64,000 nucleotides of DNA from CAVTWJ01 sp964525605. GTDB taxonomy: Bacteria; Oederibacteriota; Muellerivitia; Muellerivitales; Muellerivitaceae. Within the stretch, counting starts at the first letter, position 1; each line of letters starts with the position of its first letter. The stretch covers positions 1 to 64,000 of the forward strand of contig CAZGKT010000008.1 of assembly GCA_964525605.1 (NCBI GenBank). The letters run 5' to 3'. A model generated the notes under the pieces. The model was given only the letters and a program-made list of their open reading frames with translations. It ran no database searches and was not told the origin of the DNA. The position numbers and the translations under genes were made by a program. Below, in pieces: positions 32,830-41,132 of the stretch.

Positions 32830-34517
32830 TAGTGCACCTCCGCGGGCGTCTTGGAGAAGTTGCAGACTCCCGCCGGGCAGCGTTTTTCTTTTACATGCGC
32901 CACGTATTCATCCCGGAAATAACGCAGGGTCGAAAGAAGCGGGTTCGGGGCGCTTTGCCCCAGGCCGCAGAGGCTGGTTTCTTTGACCATGGGCGCCAGG
33001 GATTCTAAAAGTTCCAGGTCATACTCGGTGGCGGTTCCCGAACAGATTTTCGTGAGAAGGTCGTACATCTGCTTAGTGCCGACCCGGCAGGGCACGCACT
33101 TGCCGCAGGATTCGTCCATGCAGAATTCCATGAAGAACCGCGCTACGTCCGGCATACAGGAACCTTCATCCATGACGATCAATCCGCCAGACCCCATGAT
33201 GGAACCTAACTTAGTCAGGGCGTCGTAATCCAGCGGGGTATCTAGATGGGCTTCCGGGATGCAGCCTCCCGAGGGCCCGCCAGTCTGGGCGGCTTTGAAT
33301 TTCTTGCCGTTGGGAATGCCGCCGCCAATATCGAATATAACCTTCCGCAGGGAGGTTCCGATGGGAACTTCCACTAGGCCGGTGTTTTGAATGCACCCCG
33401 AGAGGGCGAACACCTTGGTTCCCGTGCTTTTAGGAGTTCCAATACCCGCGTACCATTCTCCGCCCCGTTCCACAATGGGAGGAATATTGGCGAAGGTTTC
33501 AACGTTATTAATGATGGTGGGCATGCCCCAGAGACCCTTTTCGGCGGGGTAAGGAGGCCTGGGATGGGGGGTTCCCCGCTTTCCCTCGATGGAGGCCAGG
33601 AGGGCCGTTTCCTCACCGCAAACGAAAGCGCCCGCTCCGATTCGTATTTCCACATCAAACGAGAAGTTGGTTTCCAATATGTTTTTGCCCACTAAGCCGA
33701 GTTTTTTGGCCTTTTGAATGGCGGTCCCGAAACGTTGAATGGCCAGGGGATATTCCCCCCGGATGTAGGCGAAACCCCGGGTGGCGCCAATCGCATAGCC
33801 CCCCAAGACCATGCCCTCGAGAACACGGTGGGGATCGCTTTCCAAAACCGAGCGATCCATAAAGGCTCCCGGGTCACCCTCATCGCCATTGCAGACCAGG
33901 TATTTTTGCTCTCCAACGTATTTATAGGACATCTCCCACTTGTTGCCCGTGGGAAAGCCGGCGCCGCCCCGACCCCGGATACCACTTTGCTTGACTTCAC
34001 CGATGACCTCTTCCGGCGTCATCTGGGTCAGAGCTTTTTGCAGGGCCTTGTAGCCCCCAATGGCGATGTAGTCTTCGATGCTGTCCGGATCGATCTTGGC
34101 GCAGTTTTCCAAAACGATCATTTGCTGGTTCTTGTAAAAGGCATGCTCACTGGATTTCAAGGTTGGTTGAGCGTCGGTGTCGGAAAAAATAACCATGTGA
34201 GGGACGGGCTTATGGTTTTTAACGTGGTCGGTGAGGATCGGCTTGTAATTTTCCGGTGTGACCTTTTGATAAATCACGTCGTCGGCTTCAATCCTAACCA
34301 GCGGGCCCTTGGCGCAAGCTCCCATGCATCCCACCGCCTTGACCTCCACCCCCGAGCCGGGGTTCAAGTGGCGGACTTCCTCTTTCATCTTATCGAGGAC
34401 CTTCTGGGCTCCCGAGGAAACACAGCTTCCTCCCATGCAAACGCAGACTTTTTTTGTGCGCAGAGCGCTTTCAGCGTGTAGTTTCTCGCGGAGGTTGTAA
34501 AGGGCGTGATTTTTCAT
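32829..34517 (-). CDS. hoxF: Hydrogenase diaphorase FMN/NAD subunit HoxF (NuoF-like)
   Basis: A protein of 562 residues. Residues about 20-110 are a thioredoxin-like [2Fe-2S] domain (VCVCMGGSCVSSG, then VGCMGACAKGP). The NuoF core follows: GRGGAGFPTGNKWE (NADH/FMN), CNGDEGDPGAF and GEETALLASIEG. The C-terminal cluster motif is ESCGKCVPCRVGTKQ. The protein stops soon after KRCPAGVC, where HydB/HndC-type relatives continue into a two-cluster ferredoxin domain, so it looks like a shortened form of that architecture. It oxidises or reduces NAD(H). It overlaps hoxE by 4 bp. Confidence 0.94.
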   Translation of the reverse strand: MKNHALYNLREKLHAESALRTKKVCVCMGGSCVSSGAQKVLDKMKEEVRHLNPGSGVEVKAVGCMGACAKGPLVRIEADDVIYQKVTPENYKPILTDHVKNHKPVPHMVIFSDTDAQPTLKSSEHAFYKNQQMIVLENCAKIDPDSIEDYIAIGGYKALQKALTQMTPEEVIGEVKQSGIRGRGGAGFPTGNKWEMSYKYVGEQKYLVCNGDEGDPGAFMDRSVLESDPHRVLEGMVLGGYAIGATRGFAYIRGEYPLAIQRFGTAIQKAKKLGLVGKNILETNFSFDVEIRIGAGAFVCGEETALLASIEGKRGTPHPRPPYPAEKGLWGMPTIINNVETFANIPPIVERGGEWYAGIGTPKSTGTKVFALSGCIQNTGLVEVPIGTSLRKVIFDIGGGIPNGKKFKAAQTGGPSGGCIPEAHLDTPLDYDALTKLGSIMGSGGLIVMDEGSCMPDVARFFMEFCMDESCGKCVPCRVGTKQMYDLLTKICSGTATEYDLELLESLAPMVKETSLCGLGQSAPNPLLSTLRYFRDEYVAHVKEKRCPAGVCNFSKTPAEVH

Positions 34518-35029
34518 AGCTCAGCTCCCAGTTTTTCCTGGATCTTGGCGACAATTTCTTCGGATTTAACCCTGGGCATCACTTCGCCGTCATAGACCAC
34601 TGCGGGAGCCAGTCCGCAGGAGCCGATACAACGCGCGGTCTGAATGCCCAACTTGTTGTCCTTGGTGACTTCACCCGGCTTGATATGAAACCCTTTTTCC
34701 AGTTCGTCTATCAAGGCATGAGCACCCTTCACATAACAGGCGGTTCCTGTGCAAACCACGCAGCTGTGTTCGCCCCGGGGCTTGAGGGTAAAGAAATGAT
34801 AGAAGGTGACGACCCCGTAGACCTGGGAGGCAGGCAGGCGTAGTTCTTTGGCGATAAGTTCAATGACCGGCTTGGGCAGGTACCCGAATAGCTCCTGCAC
34901 CGAATGAAGCACCTGGATGAGGGCGTCGTGTCTTTTACCGTGGGTGTTCATGATGGTCATGATCCGCCTGACCCTGGGGTCGTTTTTCGGGATGGCCGGG
35001 GCGGCCGGCGGCGGATTTAAGGAGGCCAT
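34514..35029 (-). CDS. hoxE: Hydrogenase diaphorase subunit HoxE (NuoE-like)
   Basis: A NuoE-like protein of 171 residues with the thioredoxin-fold [2Fe-2S] cluster: CTGTACYVKGA, then CIGSCGLAPAVVYDGEV. GVVTFYHFFTLKPRGEHSC is the family signature. It is the first gene of the hox-hyp transcript, which runs without a gap larger than about 80 bp to hypD. GGAGAG lies before the ATG. A Crp/Fnr-like palindrome is centred about 75 bp upstream of the start. Confidence 0.95.
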   Translation of the reverse strand: MASLNPPPAAPAIPKNDPRVRRIMTIMNTHGKRHDALIQVLHSVQELFGYLPKPVIELIAKELRLPASQVYGVVTFYHFFTLKPRGEHSCVVCTGTACYVKGAHALIDELEKGFHIKPGEVTKDNKLGIQTARCIGSCGLAPAVVYDGEVMPRVKSEEIVAKIQEKLGAEL

Positions 35030-35093
35030 GGGTTCTCTCCAAATAAAAAGTGGGCTTTACGTATGAGCAAACTACAGGCCCTGGGTGAAAAAA

Positions 35094-35113
35094 TTTATGA
35101 TACCACTCATAAA
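35094..35113 (-). promoter_or_regulatory. Crp/Fnr-like operator upstream of hoxE
   Basis: TTTATGA-TACCAC-TCATAAA is a perfect inverted repeat with 7-bp arms and 6-bp spacer; its core is TATGA-N6-TCATA. The centre is about 75 bp from the hoxE ATG. A further half-site (CGTATGAGCAAAC) lies closer at 35060-35072. The remainder of the 511-bp divergent gap (35030-35540) is AT-rich and shows no gene. Confidence 0.65.
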
Positions 35114-35445
35114 AAAAATTCTAATCAAAAGTCGTTCTGATTTGATTTAAGCGACAGAAACCTAGGCAAACAAGGGTATCCGGCAAAATAAGGTTGACTG
35201 TCTCAAGTACAAATCCTGATCAAAACTAATCTCTTCCTTTTACCGATCTGGAAAAAGTTTTGTCTGCCAGCCGGCCTTAAAATCTTTTTTGCCAGTCAAA
35301 AAATTTATATTTCTTTGTGGCGCCACCCATCTATTTACTAAAAATAATATTTAAATCGTCAGAACCTGTCTTATTTTTCGCCGGGCCAAAAACGAAAGAA
35401 AGAAGGCTATGTGGTCAAGATTTGTATTGCCGTTGGCATTAAAAC

Positions 35446-35461
35446 TATGAGTTCGCTCATA
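35446..35461 (+). promoter_or_regulatory. Crp/Fnr-like operator upstream of the group 3b hydrogenase operon
   Basis: TATGA-GTTCGC-TCATA is a perfect inverted repeat with the same core and N6 spacing as the hoxE site. It can also be drawn as TATGAG-N4-CTCATA. The centre is about 87 bp from the ATG at 35541. The adjoining 13 bp (35451-35463, GTTCGCTCATACG) match the reverse complement of 35060-35072 with one difference, so the two divergent promoters carry mirror-image elements. Confidence 0.65.
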
Positions 35462-35540
35462 CGATTCGACAAAGCAAAATTCATAGACTGCTTTTAGGGG
35501 AGACTTCTTTTACATTTTGTCCGGTTCTTTGGAGGACCCC

Positions 35541-36563
35541 ATGATCGTCAAGCAGATTGATCCCGGATATCTCAATGGTTGGTTGGAGGGCCTGCTCCTC
35601 AATCAAACCCTCATCGCCCCGGTCGAACACAGCGGACATTTCGCTTTCGAGACCATCAGCCGGGTGAGCGACATCCGCCTCGATTACGATGTGACCGCCC
35701 TTCCCCCGAAAAAATTTCTGCTACCGGCGAAGGAAGTTTTGGTCACCTTCCACAACGGCTCGCATTACCAAAGCGTCTTTCAAGCCGATCCGTTTATCCT
35801 CTTCGGCGTTCATCCTTACGACATGAAGGCCATTTCCCAGATGGATCAGGTCTTTAGAGGAAATCAAAAGGACGAACATTACCTGGCCCGGCGGGCCCTT
35901 TGTTCCATTGTGGCGCTGGATCCTTTGACCATCTCCGCGAATAATTTTTCAGCCTGCATGAACGCCGGGGTCGTCCAAGAAGGCTGGGACGTGCTTCTTT
36001 CCAAGGTAGGAAATGTTTTTCTGGCGGAGGCCAAGACCGACAAGGGACTGGCCCTCATGCGCTATCTAGCCCCCACCCCAGCCGCCACCCCTGAACAATT
36101 GCAAGAGCGTGAAAAATTATGGGAAGCCAACCTGCAGGCCCAGCGGAAACACCAGCTCAAGTGCGCTCCCGAAGACTTGCCCGACCTTTTGGGCCGAAAT
36201 TATGACCATCCCCTGTGGCAGGAAAGGGCCAACCTGTGCTTTTCCTGCGGGGCCTGCAACATCGTCTGCCCCACTTGCTACTGTTTCGACGTGCAGGATG
36301 ACGTGGACTGGAGCCTGAACTGCGGGACCCGTTGCCGATCCTGGGACGGATGCCTGTTGCGCGATTTCGCGACCGTGGCGGGAGGACACAATTTCAGGAA
36401 TCGTTCGGCGGAGAGGTTCCGGCACCGGTTTTACCGGAAAGCCAAGTACATGCCGGAAAAAATGGGGGAACTTACCTGCGTAGGCTGCGGGCGTTGTGTC
36501 AGCGCCTGCGTCCCAAAAATCTCTAATCCGGTGGAAGTCTATAACAAGCTTTGGGGGGAATAA
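35541..36563 (+). CDS. Group 3b (sulf)hydrogenase beta subunit, iron-sulfur (HydB/HyhB-like)
   Basis: A cytosolic iron-sulfur protein of 340 residues. Cysteine motifs are CFSCGACNIVCPTCYCFDV near residue 233 and CVGCGRCVSACVPKISNP near the C-terminus, matching the 4Fe-4S dicluster beta subunit of archaeal and bacterial group 3b enzymes. It passes electrons between the small subunit and the flavin subunit. GGAGG lies five bases before the chosen ATG; an upstream TTG is not needed. It is the first gene of the plus-strand operon and ends 2 bp before the next start. Confidence 0.92.
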   Translation: MIVKQIDPGYLNGWLEGLLLNQTLIAPVEHSGHFAFETISRVSDIRLDYDVTALPPKKFLLPAKEVLVTFHNGSHYQSVFQADPFILFGVHPYDMKAISQMDQVFRGNQKDEHYLARRALCSIVALDPLTISANNFSACMNAGVVQEGWDVLLSKVGNVFLAEAKTDKGLALMRYLAPTPAATPEQLQEREKLWEANLQAQRKHQLKCAPEDLPDLLGRNYDHPLWQERANLCFSCGACNIVCPTCYCFDVQDDVDWSLNCGTRCRSWDGCLLRDFATVAGGHNFRNRSAERFRHRFYRKAKYMPEKMGELTCVGCGRCVSACVPKISNPVEVYNKLWGE

Positions 36564-36565
36564 TC

Positions 36566-37426
36566 ATGGAAACCATTGTCGAAAAAAACCAGCCATCGCC
36601 CGCGCTCAATGATATTTACCTGCCCCAGCCCGCCACCTTAACAAGGGTCGAACCCATGACGGCCGTCGATTCCTTCTTCGAGGTGAAGATGGACTCAGGC
36701 AAGCCCCTGGGCCATATGCCCGGCCAGTTCGTGGAAGTGTCAGTGACAGGCGTGGGCGAGGCCCCCATCTCGGTGTCCTCCTCCCCGACACGACCCGGAA
36801 CCTTTCAGATGGTCATCCGCCGCATCGGCAACGTCACCCAGGCCCTGCACCGGAAAAAAGTCGGGGACAAGGTGGGCATCCGAGGTCCCTTTGGGACCGT
36901 CTTTCCGGTGGACACGGACATGAAAGGCAAGAACATCCTCTTCGTCGGAGGCGGAATCGGGCTGGTGCCCCTGCGTTCCGCTATCCAGTACGTGATGGAC
37001 CGCCGGAAAGATTACGGGCGAGTCATCATCCTCTCCGGAACCCGTTCCCCCGCAGACCGGCTCTTCGCCTCCGACCTGGAAGAATGGAAGCAACAAAACG
37101 ACGTCATGCTATTGGAGACGGTAGATCAGGCCACGCCGGGCTGGAAAGGGCATGTGGGCGTCATCACTTCCCTTTTTCCCATGGTCAAATTAACTGGAGG
37201 CCCCTGGGCCTCGGTCATTTGCGGCCCTCCCATCATGTACAAGTTTGTCATCAAGGAACTTCGGCATCTGCAGGTGCCCAACCAGAATATTTTCGTGTCA
37301 CTGGAACGGCGCATGAAATGCGGGGTGGGAAAGTGTGGTCACTGCCAAATTAACGGCCTGTACGTCTGCCAGGACGGGCCTGTATTCCGCTACAAAGATC
37401 TTTTTGATCTTCAGGAGGCCATCTAA
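36566..37426 (+). CDS. Group 3b (sulf)hydrogenase gamma subunit, FAD/NAD(P)-binding (HydG/HyhG-like)
   Basis: A ferredoxin-NADP-reductase-like protein of 286 residues. FAD-binding residues lie in EAPISVSSSPTR, the nucleotide-binding loop is ILFVGGGIGLVPLRSAI, and a C-terminal [2Fe-2S] motif is CGVGKCGHCQINGLYVCQDG. This matches HydG and the related dihydroorotate-dehydrogenase electron-transfer subunit. It exchanges electrons with NADP(H), or NAD(H). GGGGGGAA precedes the ATG at 36566. Its stop shares a base with the next start (TAATG). Confidence 0.92.
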   Translation: METIVEKNQPSPALNDIYLPQPATLTRVEPMTAVDSFFEVKMDSGKPLGHMPGQFVEVSVTGVGEAPISVSSSPTRPGTFQMVIRRIGNVTQALHRKKVGDKVGIRGPFGTVFPVDTDMKGKNILFVGGGIGLVPLRSAIQYVMDRRKDYGRVIILSGTRSPADRLFASDLEEWKQQNDVMLLETVDQATPGWKGHVGVITSLFPMVKLTGGPWASVICGPPIMYKFVIKELRHLQVPNQNIFVSLERRMKCGVGKCGHCQINGLYVCQDGPVFRYKDLFDLQEAI

Positions 37427-38178
37427 TGGCAAAACCCAAGGTCGCCATCTTCGATTTCGCCTGCTGTGAGGGCTGCCAGCTCCAGGTCGTCAACATGGAG
37501 GAGGCCCTGCTGGATCTGTTAAACGTAGTGGACGTGGTGGAATGGCGCGAGGCCATGAGCGAGCAAAGCGAGGTTTTCGATATCGCCATCATCGAAGGCT
37601 CGATCACCCGCGCGCAGGACGAGGAAAAACTCCAGCGGATCCGAAAAAAGGCGAATCTTCTGATCGCCATCGGCGCCTGCACCGTTTCGGGCGGAGTGTT
37701 GGCGCTGAAGAACCGTTTAACGAACGAAGACGCGGGCCGGACCGTCTACGGCGATCAGTTTCGCATGCCCCATCTCCAAACCGACTCCGTCAAGGCGGTC
37801 AAGGACGTGGTGAAGGTGGATTACGAAATTCGGGGATGCCCCATCGACCGGAAAGAATTCAGCTACATCGTCCGGTGCCTGGCCCTGGGCCGGGAACCCT
37901 TTATTCCCAGCTACCCGGTTTGCGTGGAATGCCGCATCCGAGAAAACAGCTGCCTATGGGAAAAAAACCAAATCTGCCTGGGACCTTTAAGCCGGGCCGG
38001 ATGCGACGCCAATTGCCCCAGTCAGGGCGCACCCTGCGTGGGCTGCCGGGGTTTCTCGGAAGACGCCAACCCGGAAGCCATGAACACCATCCTGAACCTC
38101 TACGGGAAAAAGCCTGCGGATTTGGAAAGCCGCCTCGCTCTTTTCCTCAAGACCAGCAAGGAGCCCGCCCATGCCTAA
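37426..38178 (+). CDS. Group 3b (sulf)hydrogenase delta subunit, small subunit (HydD/HyhS-like)
   Basis: A product of 250 residues. Proximal-cluster ligands lie in FACCEGCQLQVVNMEE, IGACTVSGGV and IRGCPIDRKEF. A C-terminal Cys-rich part adds two more clusters (CVECRIRENSCLW, CLGPLSRAGCDANCPSQG, PCVGCRGF). This longer small subunit distinguishes group 3b from the HoxY type of group 3d. There is no Tat signal, so the enzyme is cytosolic. It overlaps the large-subunit gene by 8 bp. Confidence 0.94.
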   Translation: MAKPKVAIFDFACCEGCQLQVVNMEEALLDLLNVVDVVEWREAMSEQSEVFDIAIIEGSITRAQDEEKLQRIRKKANLLIAIGACTVSGGVLALKNRLTNEDAGRTVYGDQFRMPHLQTDSVKAVKDVVKVDYEIRGCPIDRKEFSYIVRCLALGREPFIPSYPVCVECRIRENSCLWEKNQICLGPLSRAGCDANCPSQGAPCVGCRGFSEDANPEAMNTILNLYGKKPADLESRLALFLKTSKEPAHA

Positions 38179-39469
38179 AAATGTCAAGATCGATGTGCAT
38201 CACGTCACCCGAATCGAGGGTCACGGCAATATCGTGGTTCGGGCTTCCGACGGGAAGGTCGAAAAGGCCGAATGGCAGGTTCCCGAAGCCCCCCGCTTTT
38301 TCGAGGCTTTCGTTCGGGGGCGCAAATGGGACGAGGTCCAGGGCGTCGTTTCCCGCATCTGCGGAATCTGTTCCATCAGCCATTCCCTGGCCGCCATCAA
38401 GGCCGTCGAAAACGCCTTCAAGATTCAGCTGACCGAAGAACTGATCCAGTTGCGCACCCTGACCCATTATTCGGAAATGCTTCAGAGCCACGTGCTGCAT
38501 GTGGGCTACCTGATCGCTCCCGACCTGTTTGGGGTGAAATCGGTGGTTCCCTTGGTGGAAAGCCACCTGGATATCGTAAAAAAAATCGTGGCCCTGCACC
38601 GCGCCGCCAATGAATGGTCCGACCTTCTGGCGGGCCGCACCACGCATCCCATCACAATCATCCCCGGCGGGTTCACCCGGATCCCCTCGCCCCGTGAACT
38701 GCGGGACCTTCACAAGCGTCTGAGCGACCTGGTGCCCATGGCCCAGGAAGTAGCGGAAGTGGTGCTTTCCGCCGCCGACAAGCTTCCCGGGTTTACCCGG
38801 GAAACCGAGTACGTGGCACTGAAAAAACCCGGCATCTACTCTTTCTACGAGGGCGAAATCGCCACCTCGGATTTGGAAAAACTTACTCCCGTCAACCAGT
38901 TCGAGAAAGTGGTGAACGAGTATGTAACGCCCCAGTCCACGGCCAAATGGGCCCGCTGGCACCGGGACTCCTACGCGGTCGGGGCCCTGGCCCGCTACAA
39001 CCTGAACCGGGAGGAGCTCACCCCCTTGGCCAAGAAATGGGCCCAGATGTTTGGGCTGGGCGAGAAGGTCGTGAATCCCTACCAGAACTCGGTGGTTCAG
39101 TTGGTGGAGTGCGCCCACGTGCTGGAACATTCTTTGGACCTGCTGGATAAGCTCATGACCAAGCCCCCAAAATCGGAAAAGGTCGACTTCAAGGTGAGAG
39201 CGGGCAACGGGGCGGCGGCGGTCGAGGCTCCCCGGGGCATTTTGTTCCACCGTTACCAGTTCGACGAGGACGGGGTTTGTGTTGCGGCCAACCTCACCAT
39301 CCCGACCAACCAGAACCATGGAAACCTTCAGAAAGATATGGAGGCTCTGGTCCCCACCATCCTCAACTTGAGCCAGAACGACATCCAGAAATACCTGGAA
39401 ATGTTGGTTCGTTCCTACGATCCCTGTGTGTCCTGTTCAACGCATTACCTGGACGTGACCTTCGTCTAG
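38171..39469 (+). CDS. Group 3b (sulf)hydrogenase alpha subunit, [NiFe] large subunit (HydA/HyhL-like)
   Basis: A product of 432 residues. Ni-binding motifs are SRICGICSISHSLAAIK near residue 60 and DPCVSCSTHYLDVTFV at the C-terminus. The last seven residues after His are the processing extension. The N-terminal HHVTRIEGHGNIVV is family-typical. Group 3b enzymes interconvert H2 and NADP(H), and some reduce sulfur. The gene is followed 38 bp later by its own maturation protease. Confidence 0.95.
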   Translation: MPKNVKIDVHHVTRIEGHGNIVVRASDGKVEKAEWQVPEAPRFFEAFVRGRKWDEVQGVVSRICGICSISHSLAAIKAVENAFKIQLTEELIQLRTLTHYSEMLQSHVLHVGYLIAPDLFGVKSVVPLVESHLDIVKKIVALHRAANEWSDLLAGRTTHPITIIPGGFTRIPSPRELRDLHKRLSDLVPMAQEVAEVVLSAADKLPGFTRETEYVALKKPGIYSFYEGEIATSDLEKLTPVNQFEKVVNEYVTPQSTAKWARWHRDSYAVGALARYNLNREELTPLAKKWAQMFGLGEKVVNPYQNSVVQLVECAHVLEHSLDLLDKLMTKPPKSEKVDFKVRAGNGAAAVEAPRGILFHRYQFDEDGVCVAANLTIPTNQNHGNLQKDMEALVPTILNLSQNDIQKYLEMLVRSYDPCVSCSTHYLDVTFV

Positions 39470-39507
39470 GGCCGTAGGGCTCCTAATCACCTTCTAGGGG
39501 AAACAAC

Positions 39508-39969
39508 ATGGGGAGAGACGCGATCGTGGCCCTCGGCAACCCCTTCATGGGGGACGAGGGCGTAGGCCCCGCACTCCTTGAAAAACTGCGCGCCCAATCT
39601 CATAGCCTTCCCCAGGTGGAACTGATCGATACGGCCGGGTCCATCTTGAGCGCCCTCCATGCCCTGAAGGGACGCCGCAAGGTCGTATTTCTGGATTGCG
39701 CCCTCATGGGCCTCTCCCCCGGCGAATTCCGCCGCTTTCTTCCCGATCAGGCCCGCACCGAAAAGAACCTGCCGGGGCTTTCCCTGCACGAGGGGGACCT
39801 GCTGGGAATGCTCACCACCGCCAAGCTTTTGGACGAGTCGGCGGAAGAAGTGGTGATCTACGGGATCGAGCCGGCCCTGGTTGAGCAGGGCGAGGGCCTG
39901 TCGGAAGTCCTCTCCTCCCGGATGGATGAATACATCCGTGAGATCCTACGAGAGTTCGAGACCGTCTGA
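39508..39969 (+). CDS. Hydrogenase maturation endopeptidase for the group 3b enzyme
   Basis: A protease of 153 residues of the HycI/HyaD/FrhD superfamily. The acidic Ni-binding residues sit in ALGNPFMGDEGVG and VVFLDCALMG, and a histidine in LSLHEGDLLGML. AGGGGAAAC precedes the ATG. It follows the alpha-subunit gene and should cut the C-terminal peptide after CVSCSTH. It is only distantly similar to the protease at 29727, as expected if each is specific for its own large subunit. Confidence 0.92.
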   Translation: MGRDAIVALGNPFMGDEGVGPALLEKLRAQSHSLPQVELIDTAGSILSALHALKGRRKVVFLDCALMGLSPGEFRRFLPDQARTEKNLPGLSLHEGDLLGMLTTAKLLDESAEEVVIYGIEPALVEQGEGLSEVLSSRMDEYIREILREFETV

Positions 39970-40003
39970 CGGACATGATGACCCACCCAAGGGGGACAGC
40001 CCC

Positions 40004-40873
40004 ATGCTGACGGAGATCTACTATTTCTCGGGCACCGGGAATTCATTGGCGGTCGCGAGGGACCTGTCGGGCAAGCTCAAGGCCTCCCTGATCCCCATCG
40101 CGGCGATCCTTTCCGAGGATTCCATCCCCATCGATCCGGACGTGGCGGGGATCGTCTTTCCTGTCTACCACTCGGGCCTTCCCTTCATACTGCGTGAATT
40201 CATCGAAAGGACCCGGTTCCAAGGCAACACCTATGTCTTTTGCGTTTGCACCTACGGGGCTTCCGGCCCCGGCGCAGCCGTTCGATACCTTCGAGCGGCC
40301 ATGCGTCCCCGCGGTGGAATCCTTTCAGCCGGTTTCGCGGTGAAGATGCCCTACAACTACATCACCTCTTCGGGCACCTTGCTGGATGTCACTTTCGAGG
40401 AACGACTTAAGATGTACGACGGTTGGTTGGTTAAAAGAGGGGAAATTCTTAAGGCCGTGAAAAACAAGCAAAAAGGACCCTTCGAGACCGGACCGCGGGC
40501 TCGAGGAACCACCTCCCCGGAGGGAGTGCCAATCCCCTTTTCTGTCGCCTTATCCGAGGAAGTGTCCTCGAGAGGCCTGGCGGGAGAAACCCGCCGGGAC
40601 ATTTGGCGGAAGCTTCCCCTGATGGATGGCCATTTCTACCGCGACGACCAATGCATCAATTGCGGAATTTGTTCGGAGATTTGTCCCGTGGGGAATATTG
40701 ATATGGGATTGGATGGGCCCGTCTGGCTTCATGAATGCGAGCAATGTTTCGCCTGCCTGCAATGGTGTCCGAACGGTTCGCTCCAATTTGGCGTCAACAC
40801 CGAAGGCGGAAAAAGATATCACCACCCCGACGTCAGCATTTCCGACATGATCGGCCAGCGAAAACAGGTATAA
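40004..40873 (+). CDS. Flavodoxin-ferredoxin fusion (EFR1 family)
   Basis: A product of 289 residues. The N-terminal flavodoxin-like domain starts YYFSGTGNSLAVARDLSG, with an FMN phosphate-binding loop. A middle spacer is followed by a C-terminal two-[4Fe-4S] ferredoxin: CINCGICSEICPVGNIDM and CEQCFACLQWCPNGSL. Proteins of this design carry electrons between soluble redox enzymes. GGGGGA lies seven bases before the ATG, 34 bp after the 3b protease, so it may be the last gene of the hydrogenase operon and a partner of one of the hydrogenases; that partnership is inference. The 259-bp gap that follows shows no gene. Confidence 0.88.
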   Translation: MLTEIYYFSGTGNSLAVARDLSGKLKASLIPIAAILSEDSIPIDPDVAGIVFPVYHSGLPFILREFIERTRFQGNTYVFCVCTYGASGPGAAVRYLRAAMRPRGGILSAGFAVKMPYNYITSSGTLLDVTFEERLKMYDGWLVKRGEILKAVKNKQKGPFETGPRARGTTSPEGVPIPFSVALSEEVSSRGLAGETRRDIWRKLPLMDGHFYRDDQCINCGICSEICPVGNIDMGLDGPVWLHECEQCFACLQWCPNGSLQFGVNTEGGKRYHHPDVSISDMIGQRKQV

Positions 40874-41132
40874 CGTCATCCCTCGCCCCGTGGCACCTAG
40901 GGACGAAGGGTCTTATTTTTCCGCGTTTTAATTGGTTGTCCTGTCACGTCCTGGTTTTCAGAAAGCGTTCAACGCTTCAGAAGGGGTAAAACGAAATGCC
41001 CCAATAAAGTCTCTTAAGTCTATTCTCTCTCCTTTCCGAGTGCTAACTTGAAGTCGAGGGATTCCTCCCTTCTTTCCCCAACGAATAAATCTCCGCTTGA
41101 AATACGGAACTCATCACTTCCCGGAGGTTCCC

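Noticed and set aside
38147..39319. A 390-codon open frame on the minus strand opposite the group 3b large-subunit gene
   Set aside because: It is the antisense shadow of a gene with intact hydrogenase motifs. The translation is His/Gly/Gln-rich with no family features, as expected from GC-rich codons read backwards.
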